Assembly: GCA_964019055.1 (NCBI GenBank)
Contig: OZ025220.1
Location: 6,718,120-6,782,119 of the forward strand
DNA: 64,000 nt
Source: Anthopleura xanthogrammica
Lineage: Eukaryota > Cnidaria > Anthozoa > Actiniaria > Actiniidae
Reading direction: 5' to 3'
This document shows positions 1 through 10,068 of this stretch, piece by piece. Below the pieces are notes generated by a model that saw only the letters and a list, made by a program, of their open reading frames with translations, was not told the origin of the DNA and ran no database searches. Each line of letters begins with the position of its first letter. The stretch's first letter is position 1. Both the position numbers and the translations under genes were made by a program.

Positions 1-22
1 AATAACCGCAAGTTTCACGTTG

Positions 23-82
23 GCCTGTGTGCAGCTCGACTTAACTATGCTTAACCAGAGTTTAGTCGGGCTGCACGCAGGC
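23..82. repeat. Short hairpin
   Basis: The arms GCCTGTGTGCAGCTCGACTT and the reverse complement of AGTCGGGCTGCACGCAGGC pair with few mismatches around a loop of about 18 bases. It is probably a remnant of a small foldback transposon. Confidence 0.6.
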
Positions 83-874
83 TACATGGTTTCACCTTCG
101 ATCAAGTAATTGTCATTTTACCTGCAGAAAATTCAGAGAACCCAATATAATAATCGTGAGAAGCCAAAATCTTTTTTTTCTTTTTCCCCCCTGATTTTTC
201 ATTTTGTTAAATTTACTTTTTTCTCCGCGGTCAATTACTGTCAAAACAGCTCAAGCGTACCCCCTAGGCGCCATTAATGATTCATTATTTAAATATTGAG
301 TTGATTATTCATTCTCATTAAAAAAATATCTGAAGATTCCGACTTCACATTCATTTCACAACTAAATATCTAAGGGATGGCCTTTCTGGGGATTTTTTCT
401 ACTTTGGATGGCAATTGTTGAAGAATCCAATCAAAACTCAAGTAGATAATTTATTTTCAAGTTTGGAGTTAGAGTACGTGGATAATGAACCTAATATTCG
501 AATAATAAATTCATTAATGGTTCTAGTGGGGAACGCGTGAGCCGTTTTGACTGTAAGGATAATGTTTCCATACTCTCATATATATATTTAACTTAATTTG
601 AGGATTACATGTACATAATATTATCAACGAGTTATTTAATACATGGTCAATGCAAAGTTCACTTAATAATTAAGCTTGGCAAGAAGCTTGTTTTTTCTTG
701 TTTAGCTGTCAAAATGTGCGCACTATGAGGTCATTTACTCCATTAGCTTGTGTTAACAAAGGATTTGGTTTAGAAACAAGCATTTTGCAGCTACATCACG
801 GGCCGGTGGTCATCGTAATTCTGGTTTTACGAGGGTAACATTTAATAGCCAGACAAATCTGTGATCCTCGTTCA

Positions 875-905
<31 letters not shown>

Positions 906-2108
906 GAAGCAATCACTGTTGCAGCATTTCTCCCATTGGAAATAAAATCTTGTCCCATAAACTATTTTGCCTTATGTACTGGCGTGTCAGATGACATCCG
1001 TATCAAGCACCGGTGTCAAAATGAACTCCAGAAATAAAGAGCATCTCAATATTAGGGGGGAGGGCATATTAGTAAGAAGCAGAAGTATCAGCTCAGGTTT
1101 GAAACTAAGAATGGCATCAATTATAAATTCAACTGAAATTAATCCAGCTGATCTCAAAATGCTCACGAGGATGAAGGCATCCCCTCAGACCCCCACATTA
1201 GCCCGACACTGAAACCTATGCTCAGCGGTCCCGTAATTGTGCTAACTAAGTCCTACTAAAGAAAGTATGAAGATTACAAAGGTTAAAACATTATCATTTC
1301 AAATCATGCTGCTTTGGAAATTGCTATTAAATATCTTTTTTATTAGTAATATTATTAGCTACTTGTTCAATCAGACAAAAAGTCAATTTCTAGGATCTCC
1401 CAGAAACTAATAGAGTTATTCAAACCTGGTTTCCATATATGCTTTTTAAGAGTTCTTTTATAACAAACAAAAAAAAACAAAACAAAAAAACAAAAACAAA
1501 AACAGAAAAAAAAATAGAAAAAAATGGTTAAGCGAAAATGCATTTCTTGACTTCACTGAACTGAATAATAAGTCTTGAATTTAATTATCTGCTCCAAATG
1601 GTTATCAAACACAAAGTTTGTATGATTCTCAGCAATTTCTGTTTTCAGCTGTTTCAGTTTCAGCTTGTTGCCACTAAATATTAGCAAAAAAAACTTGTGG
1701 TTCAGCTGATGAACATTCCATAGGAGACAGGAAATAAGTTTAAGTGAAACCAAGCACTGGGAATGTGCACGAGGCAACAGAAGCAGGAAAAAAGGTTAAA
1801 AACAAAGATAAATGCTAAAATGTTTTTAGAATTAATTTATGAATGCCCATCTTCTAAAGAGTGAAATTCATAAACCCTTGAAATAAAAATTGCTGTGAAA
1901 TAAAAATAGACACAAAAGAAAACAATGGAATTAGGGTCTACTAGGGTTTAGTGATTTCACTCTAAATTATATAGTTTAAAAAAAAAAACATTTAAAAAAA
2001 AAACAGCAAACAAAAAAAAGCTATAGAGAAATCAGGCTTAAATAGTGTAATATTATTTTATTATATGATTATCAATGAAATACCTATATTTCTCTATTTC
2101 AAAAATTT

Positions 2109-2163
2109 GATATTTTCACATGTGAAAAATTAATAACATGTTATTTTCACATGTGAAGATATC
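2109..2163. repeat. Palindrome of TTTTCACATGTGAA units
   Basis: Two copies of a self-complementary TTCACATGTGAA core lie in inverted orientation, with GATATTTTCAC and GTGAAGATATC as outer ends. The origin was not recognised. Confidence 0.6.
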
Positions 2164-2248
2164 ATTACTATGGTAATATACTTCTTATAGCAGAAAAAAG
2201 ACCGAAAAAGCTTTCTTTTTTCTTCATTGATAATTATATAATAAACAG

Positions 2249-2389
2249 AATATTACATGGGCGCTTGGAGATACAAATTTTATCTTTTCGTGTTGAAAAT
2301 CTCTAACTCGTTTGCTGCGCTCACTTGTGAGAGATATCTTTTCAACACTCGAAGATAAAATTTGTATCTCCGCGCGCCCATGTAATATC
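2249..2389. mobile_element. Foldback element, ATATTACATGG family
   Basis: The left end ATATTACATGGGCGC is the inverse of the right end GCGCCCATGTAATAT. The arms extend about 55 bases (GGAGATACAAATTTTATCTT on both strands) around a short centre with TCGTTTGCTGCGCTCACTTG. This is a non-autonomous DNA-transposon (MITE-like) structure. A single related end is seen at 5468 onward. Confidence 0.75.
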
Positions 2390-2530
2390 CTCTATTGCAT
2401 ACATGTACATCTATAGGTTTCTTTTATAGCATGAGAATCTTTTTTTATGTCCATTAAAACAGATCTTTTCCTCTTACACTCTATTCAAATATTTGTAGTA
2501 TCAAGATTATCAGTTACTGTATATGGAGCT

Positions 2531-2871
2531 TAAAGGGCACTTGGATGAAAACGCCCCATATTTTGAAAGTCCAAATAGTTCAAGTATTTAAGAATAATAT
2601 GACTCAGTCATGATTATCAAAACCAGATTGGCAAAAATTTTAGCCTGGGAGCCACTCGCAGTTGAGAAATTTTGGTTTAAAAACTAAAAGAACAATAGGT
2701 TGAGTAAATGACGTCATTTACTCACAATTTAGATGCTGAAAAAAATATATAATTTTTATCCGCAAATTTTGACTGTGAAGAAAATATGTTGCTCGGCTAC
2801 TATTGGGGCCATATAGATAAGTTTAACCAAGTTTCAAGGCATTTCCAATTTTCATCCAAGTGCCCCTTTAA
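2531..2871. mobile_element. Foldback element, AAAGGGCACTTGGATGAAAA family
   Basis: The ends TAAAGGGCACTTGGATGAAA and TTTCATCCAAGTGCCCCTTTA are inverse repeats. Internal arms are weaker, with a TGACGTCA-centred palindrome near 2708. A diverged half copy (AACTTGGTTAAACTTATGGC and following) lies at about 49240-49345 in intron 2 of the glucosidase gene. Confidence 0.75.
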
Positions 2872-3437
2872 ATAACCCACCACTTCATAATTTTTCAAAT
2901 AATCTAGCATATCAAAGACCTACATTCTAAGCTCCATGCTGGGAGATAAGGTAATGAAAATCCAAGTTCTCCCATTCTAATCCTACCATTTTTACACAAA
3001 TTTGTTTGGGAGAATTCAAATGTTCATCAAGTGAACCCTTTTCCAGAGGCCCACTACCAAATGGACCTTTAAGCCTTATTTCTTACATTGTACTGTTAAA
3101 ATATATTAAATATTACAGTATAGTGAAGCTTAAAACCTAAAATTTAATGGATAATTTCTGAGGTAATGGGACCCTGGAAGAGGTTTTTATTATTAATAGA
3201 TTAAATTTGGTATTCATGTGAAATGTATTTCGCATGGCACTGCCATGGTAACATGAAATGACTAGGTTTGTTTGGCTGATCATGCTTACACTCCAGTAAC
3301 CGGTTTATATACTATGAAAGGGCATATCCAGAATTTTTTATGCTGAGGGTCACTCCACGCTCCGAGGATCACTCAACGAATCATTTTTCCCTCCCCTCTC
3401 ACACATTACAGCGAAACTGCCAATAAAAATGAAGGTG

Positions 3438-3624
3438 CAGGGCTTGAAATAAAAGCTGGACAACGGACAATGCCCGGCCAGAATTGGGACTTGTCGAGTC
3501 AAATATTTGCCTTGCTCTTCATTTTGACCAGTAACATTGACCTAGAAACAAGATATTACCAAGCTAAAACTAGTTTTGCTGGTTATCATGACCTGTGACT
3601 GACCGGAAGTTATTTCATGCCCTG
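3438..3624. mobile_element. MITE of the CAGGGCTTGAAAT family, copy 1
   Basis: It begins CAGGGCTTGAAATAAAAGC and ends with the inverse TTATTTCATGCCCTG. The interior (CCGGCCAGAATTGGGACTTG, GACCTAGAA, ATTACCAAGC) closely matches the element at 41822-41980. Confidence 0.75.
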
Positions 3625-3964
3625 AAGTGGGTTACCATTGAGAGGGGAGGGGGTTACCGACACCTTAAAATCTTCTGGATATATACACCTGACTTGCTAC
3701 AGTCCCCCCTATACACCTATGCTGTACATTTTCACACCAATACGAAATCTGTTTTACCTTGTGGTGTCAAGGAAAAGTGGGCCACCCTAGCTGTTTTTAT
3801 AAACACTTTCGTTTCATATTTTATAAGAATTGTTTTCATCCTGCTTAATTTCTTTCAAGGGTAAAACAAGCATCCTCAAAGTGTATGATGCTCAAAAGAA
3901 GTGGCCCGGAAGACCAATTGAATGGCTTTATCTGTCAATCACTGTTCAAATGTCAATCATTTTC

Positions 3965-6681
3965 TTATATGTTGGATCTTCTTTCTGCAAAGAAGTTTCT
4001 TAGTAAGAAGACTTGCAAAATACCGACACAGATAATAAGAATAGATTCTCCAATAGACCACCATTGTACTCGTTCATTAAGGTTTTCGGAGAGGTCGCGT
4101 CCTGAAGTTTCTCGTAGACGATGATGTGTTTGATAGTCAATGGCAATCTAGAAAATAAATTTAAGGTAAATGAAATAAAATTAAAACAAATAGGTGATAT
4201 TAACAATTTCATTTTTTCCCTTTTCATTTGCTTTCAATCACAATTTAGAGCAGATTGCATGAGTGTGCACATGACATGGTTAGGGCATGGGGAGGACACG
4301 GCACAGAATTTCGAAGTATTTATTTACTGCACGGCAGTAACTGCAAGGTGCAGTCTGTGCCGTAAGCTTTTCACAGTCATGCAAAAACTGTCTAAAAGAA
4401 TAAAGCCAAGGATGTTGCCCATAGAAGACATTTACTTGCCTCTCACCCCTTGGGCCTCGATCAGGTTTGATTCCTGGACTCAACATCACATGTGAGGAGA
4501 ATATTTTGGTGAAAAATATTTCAACATCTTAATATGAACTGGTGATTGGTCAAGCGACCAGTGATTATGAGATGATAATCATTGGCTGAGCAGTGATTAA
4601 GAGGTTCGCCAAACTTTGCCAAAGTGGGAGTAATAATAAAGCTTTTTATTTTTTAAATCCAGAATTTTGCCTTTTCTTCCTCTGATGTTCAATTATAAAA
4701 TTATACTAAAACAATTGCCCTATTTTACTATGACGTCACTTCAAAACAATCTATTGTTTTAATGCTAAGGATCATGGTCACCAGAGGGGGCAAAATAGCA
4801 GCAAATCAAATCAAATCACATGAAAATTATGATATATAGTGAAAAGTGAGAGCAGCTAAATATTACATTAAATATCCTGCACAAAAGAAGATCTAGCCTA
4901 AATTTCTATTATTCTTGTCCATGTAAACAAGCTGTGACATCATAGTGAAATAGGACAATTATTATTATTCACCTCAGACTCAGTGAATATGATGAATATT
5001 TACCTCAACCATGTCTCAGTAAATATTCACTAATATTCACTTCGGCTTTGGCCAATAATTGTTAATTGCATATGGATATATTTCTTACCTTCAGATTCTC
5101 ATGTATAGTGACACAAGCTGTCTCCATCTGTGTTAAAGCCGTGTGATGATTTCCCAATGTCTTTGTTAATGGTGCATCATCGCCTGCTTGAAAGTCAAAG
5201 TATACCGTCTTGTGTGTATACGTTGAAAACTCATTGCTAAAGCAGAATTTATAAGCTCCATCTTGATCGGCAGTTACTGAATGGCTGTCGTACTGTTTTT
5301 TTTGTACAGTATAAAGAACTTTATCTTTAGGGTCATATAAGGTTACATCTACGTCGTAATTACCACCTGTAATAACCTGGAAAAAACATTTATAGTTAGA
5401 TTTGTATTAATTTGATTAATATGTGCCTCATGGGAAGGAAAGGTAGAAGAAAGTACATAGAGTAGAGGATATTACATGGTGGCACGAAGATATGAAGTTT
5501 ATCTAAGAGCGGTGAAATATTTTTCAACATGAAAACGTTAAACACGTGTTACTGAGGTTTAACACATTCTACAAACCCAGACATTTCAACAGCTTGTTGT
5601 GAAATGGTTTTTTTTACTGCCCCCACTAGGTACTGACTAATTATTTTTGATTGATGGCAGCAGAAAACCAATTTCACAACAAGCCGTTTGAATGTCTGGT
5701 TTTAGAGAATATTTAAAATTGCAGTAGTGTCTGGGAAAACATTGGACGTGCCGTCATTGACACACTGTATCTTCACATGTAAGGATATGGAAAATATGTC
5801 ACTGAGGTCCCAGATGCAGTTCGATGAAAAATATGAGTGCAAAAAACACTAGTGTCTATATATAATTATTTGGGCATATAGCTTGATAATAAACAAAATT
5901 ACGAGAAGATTTGTCATTTGTCTATATGATCAAACTGTTTATATTTTATTTTGTAAGATAGATGTAGTTTAAACATTTCTACGACTAAGTGAATACTTGT
6001 AAGCTTATATAATGTCTAGTGTTCATTTTCTGTCAACGAAATTATTATAATTTTCCAGGGCCAAATTTTCAATACTAGAGTTTAACTAAAATGACCAATT
6101 TTTTTGTAATATATTATTAATATCGATATATTATTTTCTCCCTGACTCTTGAATCAAGGTATCGAAATAAATGAATATTAATCACAGTATTAACGAATGA
6201 TACGTGTACAAAAGGTGAAAAAGACACTGCACAACGACGATGAAAATTATTCTTATTTAAGTAAAAATAAAATAGATAAATAACGGTGGTATCTAATATT
6301 ATGGTGGCCTAAAGAAAGAATATATCTGAAGATCTGTCGTGCATTTGTATAACGTTAATAACAGGTATAAGAACTTGCAAAAATAAAAATAAGCTCACAA
6401 GATATTTGTTTTCGAGACGTCGAAGTTTTCAACTCAAATGATTTCCAAGCACTTTTTAAAAATCTCTAGGGTTATAGTTTCTTCTAAGACTAGGATATTA
6501 TAAAATTCATAGATCAACTTACCTGGAATTCTAGAGTAACCTTAGTTCCCTTTTTCACGTCTTCATAAAAACATTGTCTAGCGTTGTCTTCAAGTTCCAA
6601 CGTTAGTTCAGTACATCTAACTAGGACACAGCATAAAGCTAAAAATAGCAAATAAACTAGGAATTGGCTATACGAGGTCAT
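3965..6681 (-). CDS. TMED7: p24/TMED family ER-Golgi cargo receptor (TMED3/7-like)
   Basis: The gene has three exons: complement(3965-4147, 5089-5376, 6523-6681), all phase 0, giving 209 aa. Residues 1-23 form a signal peptide ([20 protein letters not shown]...). A GOLD domain follows, with the two conserved cysteines in RQCFYEDV and [10 protein letters not shown]. Then come the coiled-coil segment (YQTHHRLRE), a transmembrane helix ([20 protein letters not shown]) and a cytosolic tail [11 protein letters not shown] with the di-phenylalanine expected for COPII/COPI binding. These features and the order match TMED7/TMED3 p24-gamma proteins, type I membrane proteins that cycle between ER and Golgi and sort cargo such as GPI-anchored proteins. 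The last exon was found by translating through the splice junction; it is only 183 bp. Assignment to TMED7 rather than TMED3 is uncertain; the family is not. Confidence 0.93.
5468..5570. mobile_element. Partial ATATTACATGG-type element in TMED intron 1
   Basis: GAGGATATTACATGG starts the same terminus as the element at 2249, followed by CGAAGATATGAAGTTTATCT. The matching opposite end is not clear; the copy appears interrupted by the element at 5577-5700. Confidence 0.5.
5577..5700. mobile_element. Foldback element, CTTGTTGTGAAATGG family, copy 1
   Basis: The arms CCAGACATTTCAACAGCTTG and CAAGCCGTTTGAATGTCTGG are inverse, as are TTTTTTACTGCC and GGCAGCAGAAAA. The centre reads GGTACTGACTAATTA. 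A second copy with the same centre (GGTACTGACTGATTAG) is at 25857-25960. Confidence 0.7.
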
Positions 6682-6890
6682 AGTACATGAAATTAAGATA
6701 TGTACTGGTGGTGAAATAAGCTGGAAAGGATTTTTGGTGAGTTAAATTTGACGATTTTTTTTGGAGAATTTTTGGAGTAAGATTCAAGATGGCGGCGACA
6801 GATCAACGTGGCAGAAAGTTACCGGTGATGAAGTGCATTGTGGGGGTAGATCCAGGCTTTCACGGTAGGGTATTTAGTCTGAACCGGCTG
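6682..6890. promoter_or_regulatory. TMED promoter with YY1-like motif and divergent ATG
   Basis: About 105 bases upstream of the TMED start, the plus strand carries CAAGATGGCGGCGAC, matching the metazoan YY1 consensus AAnATGGCGGC. The ATG inside it opens a plus-strand frame of 26 codons, to MKCIVGVDPGFHG, followed by a possible donor (CACG|GTAGGG). It then runs into polypyrimidine repeat. No continuing plus-strand exon was found before 10068, so this is treated as promoter, possibly with divergent transcription, rather than a gene. Confidence 0.45.
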
Positions 6891-6894
6891 GTTC

Positions 6895-7395
6895 GCCTTT
6901 TCCTTCCTTCCTTCTTTCTTTCCTTCCTTCCTTCTTTCTTTCCTTCCTTCTTTTTTTCCCCTGTCTTTCATTCATTCTTTCCTTCCTCCTTTCTTTCCTT
7001 CTTCCTTTCTTTCCTTTCTTCTTCCTTTCCTTCCTTCTTTCTATCCTTTCTTCCTTCTTTTTTTTCTGTCTTTCATTCATTCTTTCCTTCCTCCTTTCTT
7101 TCCTTCCTCCTTTCTTTCCTTCTTCCTTTCTTTCCTTTCTTCTTCCTTTCCTTCCTTCTTTTTATCTTTTCTTCCTACTTTTCTCTTTTCATAATATTCA
7201 TTCTTTCTTTCTTCCTTTCCTTGCTTCTTTCTATCCTTTTTTCCTACTTTTCTCTTTCTTTCTTTTCATTTATTCATACATTCTTTCTTTCTTCCCTTCC
7301 ATCTTTCTTTCATTTTTTTGTTTCTTTCTTTCATATGCTCATTCTTGATTTTTCTTTCTTTTCTTTTCCTCTTTCTTTCTTTTATTATCAACTCT
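6895..7395 (+). repeat. Polypyrimidine (CCTT/CTTT)n tract
   Basis: About 500 bases on the plus strand are almost wholly C and T, in TTCC and TTTC units with occasional ATTCATTC. Every long open frame here (Ser/Phe-rich on plus, Lys/Glu/Arg-rich on minus) is a by-product of the repeat. Confidence 0.95.
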
Positions 7396-7851
7396 TTTAA
7401 CATGTCTTCTTCAAAAAAATAATAGAGGGTCCTGAAGGGAAACCTTAATCCCATTTCCCAGCCCAAAATTTTGACAAACTCCCAATCCCTGAGTAATAGC
7501 TAAATCCCATTTTGCCCAGCCTCAAAAAGGTAAACCCCAGCTCCCATTTTATCCCTTCAGACTACTTAACATTTTGAGGGAACAGGAGGTAATTATAATA
7601 AGGCCTTGATCACAATACATTTTTAAATGTTATAAAAAGATTTGCAACTAAACCACAAAACATGGATTGCTTCAGATGAATTTATTAGTCTGAAGTATTA
7701 AGACATTACTGTCACACAGAATTAAGAAAATAAATATCCTTTAGTTCTTCATAATATGACCAGGGTATTGTAAAAAAAATTGACACGAAAAGTGCACTAT
7801 TGGTCTATATCAATTTCTTAATATTTATGCATGACATATCTAGCCTCAGGC

Positions 7852-8018
7852 TCATGCAGCTCTGGCAACATTTACTGTACTTGAATAACCCTATGCATAG
7901 GCTTTCCAATTTCAATCTGGATGGTTCTGCCAAATAAGGCATGCAAAATCTCTTTCGCCAGCAAAATGCCAGTGCATAGAAGTATGCGAATACATTTAAT
8001 GTGGTCAGAGCTGCATGA
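7852..8018. mobile_element. Foldback element with AAGTATGCG interior, copy 1
   Basis: The ends CTCATGCAGCTCTG and CAGAGCTGCATGA are inverse. The interior CCAAATAAGGCATGCAAAA and TAGAAGTATGCGAATACATT is shared with the element at 54871-55080 in the glucosidase gene. Confidence 0.7.
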
Positions 8019-8526
8019 AATAATGGATTTCATACATGAATTTTAAGAAAGGCCTATAGCTAGGAAGTAGACCATTAATAATGGCCACATTTTTTCCATG
8101 TCAGATCATGTCATTCCCTAGAGTATCGTTTCTGTGTTTAACAGTCGTACATAAGTAATAGGAAGACATTAAGCCCAAGCTGAAGTTCAAGCATTTTGAT
8201 TGGCTGAATTTTTAGTATGGAACAAACAGTGGAGGCAAGGAAGGGCTTGTTCTCTGGGGATTGTTAAAGCTTAGACCTCCATCATATAGTCGTCTGGTAG
8301 TTCTAAATGACCATATAAAAAGGTCCCATAATTTGTTTTAAAATATAAGGCTTAATAGTCTACCTTTCCTGAATTCGCTTGGCTAACCACAGAACAACTT
8401 ATTTAAGGCAGAGCTGGAGTAGAAAAATACAGTAAATGCATGGATTTGAAAACTCCAGCCTGGAATCAAATATTCTGTTCTGTGGTCAGTCAAGTGACTT
8501 CAGGAAAAGTCTATTGCATTTCAATA

Positions 8527-8668
8527 TTTATTACACATTTAGGGTCGATATCTGTGAAATAAAGCTGTGAATAAAAACCATATCAGTGAAGTGATACGAT
8601 ATCACTTCACAATAAATGGTAAACTGATATTTATGATATTTATGTATCGACCCTAAATGTGTAATAAA
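8527..8668. mobile_element. Foldback element, TTACACATTTAGGGTCGATA ends
   Basis: TTTATTACACATTTAGGGTC is repeated inverted at the right end (GACCCTAAATGTGTAATAAA). The inner arms GATATCACTTCAC and GTGAAGTGATACGATATC also pair. MITE-like. Confidence 0.8.
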
Positions 8669-8675
8669 CAAATTG

Positions 8676-8801
8676 TCACATGTTAAGAGCCTGATATCGT
8701 TTTTGTTCACTTGTTTTCCATATCATATGGCTCACTTGCTTGTTCACAATATGATACTGGAAACTCATGAATAAAAACAATATCAAGCTCTTAACATGTG
8801 A
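8676..8801. mobile_element. Foldback element, TCACATGTTAAGAGC ends
   Basis: TCACATGTTAAGAGCCTGATATCG pairs with the right-end CAATATCAAGCTCTTAACATGTGA (quoted ends are 24 bases with one or two mismatches). It sits a few bases from the previous element, so two different foldback elements lie side by side. Confidence 0.78.
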
Positions 8802-9049
8802 TAATCTCTATTTTTTCCAAAATGTGCACAATGGTACCTCTGTTACGTAGTTGAATATACATTCATATTTACATATGGATAAGGCATATAAATACTACCT
8901 AATATGATGGGGGAGGTGGGGTGGGTATTAAATCTTAGCAACACTTCTTAATAATCTTTTCCATGTGTGTGAAGATTGTGCACAAAAAATATAATGGATA
9001 TGTTAATAACTAAGCAACTGTGACAGTGTAGATAATTATATCGATGATA

Positions 9050-9355
9050 GAAATGGACAATCAAGGGTGCGTATGTGTGCATAGGGGTCGTGTGAATTGA
9101 GTTGGGGGGGGGGGGGTATGGGTGTGCATAATATAGACCCCTTGCAGTTATCAAGAAATTGACAATCAAGGGTGCGTATGTGTGCATAGGAGTCATGTGA
9201 ATTGAGTTGTGTGGGGGGGGGGGGGGGGTATGGGTCTGCATAATATAGACCCCTTGCAGCAATCAAGAAATTGAGAAATTGACAATCAAGGGTGCGTATG
9301 TGTGTATATGGGTTGTGTGAATTGAGGGGGGTGGGTTTCTGCATAATATAGAGCC
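9050..9355. repeat. Tandem repeat of about 105-125 bp, three copies
   Basis: The unit has GACAATCAAGGGTGCGTATG, then TGTGAATTGAG, a variable G run, GCATAATATAGACCCCTTG and CAAGAAATTGA. The TATAGACCCCTTG piece is the terminus of the adjacent MITE at 9344, so the array appears to derive partly from it. Confidence 0.8.
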
Positions 9356-9480
9356 CCTTGCTGCACGTCAGAATGCAACTCAATTTGGAGGATAAAAAAA
9401 TAGGTTCCAATTCCCAGGAGATCGAAATTGTTTGTGTGTTGTCCTCCAAATTGAGCCGCTTTAAAGAAACAGGTCTATAC
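9344..9480. mobile_element. MITE, CTCAATTTGGAGGACAAAAC family, copy 1
   Basis: Near-palindrome: CAACTCAATTTGGAGGA...GTCCTCCAAATTGAG around AATAGGTTCCAATTCCCAGG, bounded by TATAGAGCCCCTTG and GGTCTATA. Other copies are at 28296-28410, 33793-33931 and 35111-35222. Confidence 0.85.
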
Positions 9481-9674
9481 ATTCAGATACATTTTTCATA
9501 CAGAGAACACAATAAAAGACAGTTATACTGTAAAAACTCTTCAATGCCACAGAAATTAGATTTTTGTTATAAAAAGACTCAGCAGCATCAGGGTTAGCCT
9601 CATATCTTACCGCAGCCAATGGTAAAACAAACTGACTTCCACAAACTGATATTCAAAATAGGCTGATATCAAAA

Positions 9675-9970
9675 CCTCTTTAATTTTGGCGTAATATTTT
9701 CTCATCTCAGATCTTTTTAGTCACTTTCTTGAGAATAAGATTCTTTGTTTGGGTTGTATTCATATTCATGTGTCTTCTCATGCAAAGCCACTAAACAAAG
9801 AAATGATACTCTAGGGAATGACACATGGTCTTGAGAATAAGGTTCTTTGTTTGGGTTGCATCCATATTCATGTGTCTTCTCATGCAAAGCCACTCAACAA
9901 AGAAATGATACTCTAAGGATGAAACATGGTCTGAAATGGGAAAACATTACGCCTCGGCTAAAAAGGTCTA
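9675..9970. mobile_element. MITE, TTTCAGACCACGTGTCATTCC family, copy 1
   Basis: GGCGTAATATTTTCTCATCTCAGATC at the left is the inverse of GGTCTGAAATGGGAAAACATTACGCC at the right (each quoted once, with mismatches). The interior TCTTGAGAATAAG plus GGTTCTTTGTTTGGGTTG is duplicated in tandem at about 9729 and 9832, so this copy carries an internal duplication of about 100 bp. Relatives lie at 28568-28765 and 54543-54727. Confidence 0.75.
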
Positions 9971-10068
9971 TATAATGTCACCATAATATAGTCTGAGTAC
10001 TATTGTTTGGTTAAAAGGGTATGCTCTGGTGTCATTTCCCCAAGAGACTGTTGAGGTAAGGAATGGTT

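Larger units (their letters stand above)
1..3964. other. Intergenic region 3' of the p24 gene
   Basis: No coding exon with good splice sites was recognised. It contains a hairpin at 23-82, a 27-base A run near 874-900, A-rich DNA at 1465-1525, palindromes at 2109-2163 and 2249-2389, a foldback element at 2531-2871 and a CAGGGCTTGAAAT-type element at 3438-3624. An open frame at 967-1209 encodes an unrecognised 81-residue peptide with no supporting context. The 3' UTR of the minus-strand p24 gene must lie here, but no polyadenylation signal stood out close to the stop. Confidence 0.6.
7396..10068. other. Intergenic region between TMED and PSIP1-like genes
   Basis: No gene recognised. It contains palindromic elements at 7852-8018, 8527-8668, 8676-8801, 9344-9480 and 9675-9970 and a tandem repeat at 9050-9355. 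The 3' UTR of the minus-strand PSIP1-like gene should begin at 10068 and run leftward. Confidence 0.6.

Noticed and set aside
6789..7400. 203-aa Ser/Phe-rich open frame
   Set aside because: Apart from the first 26 codons it is a translation of a CCTT/CTTT polypyrimidine tract.
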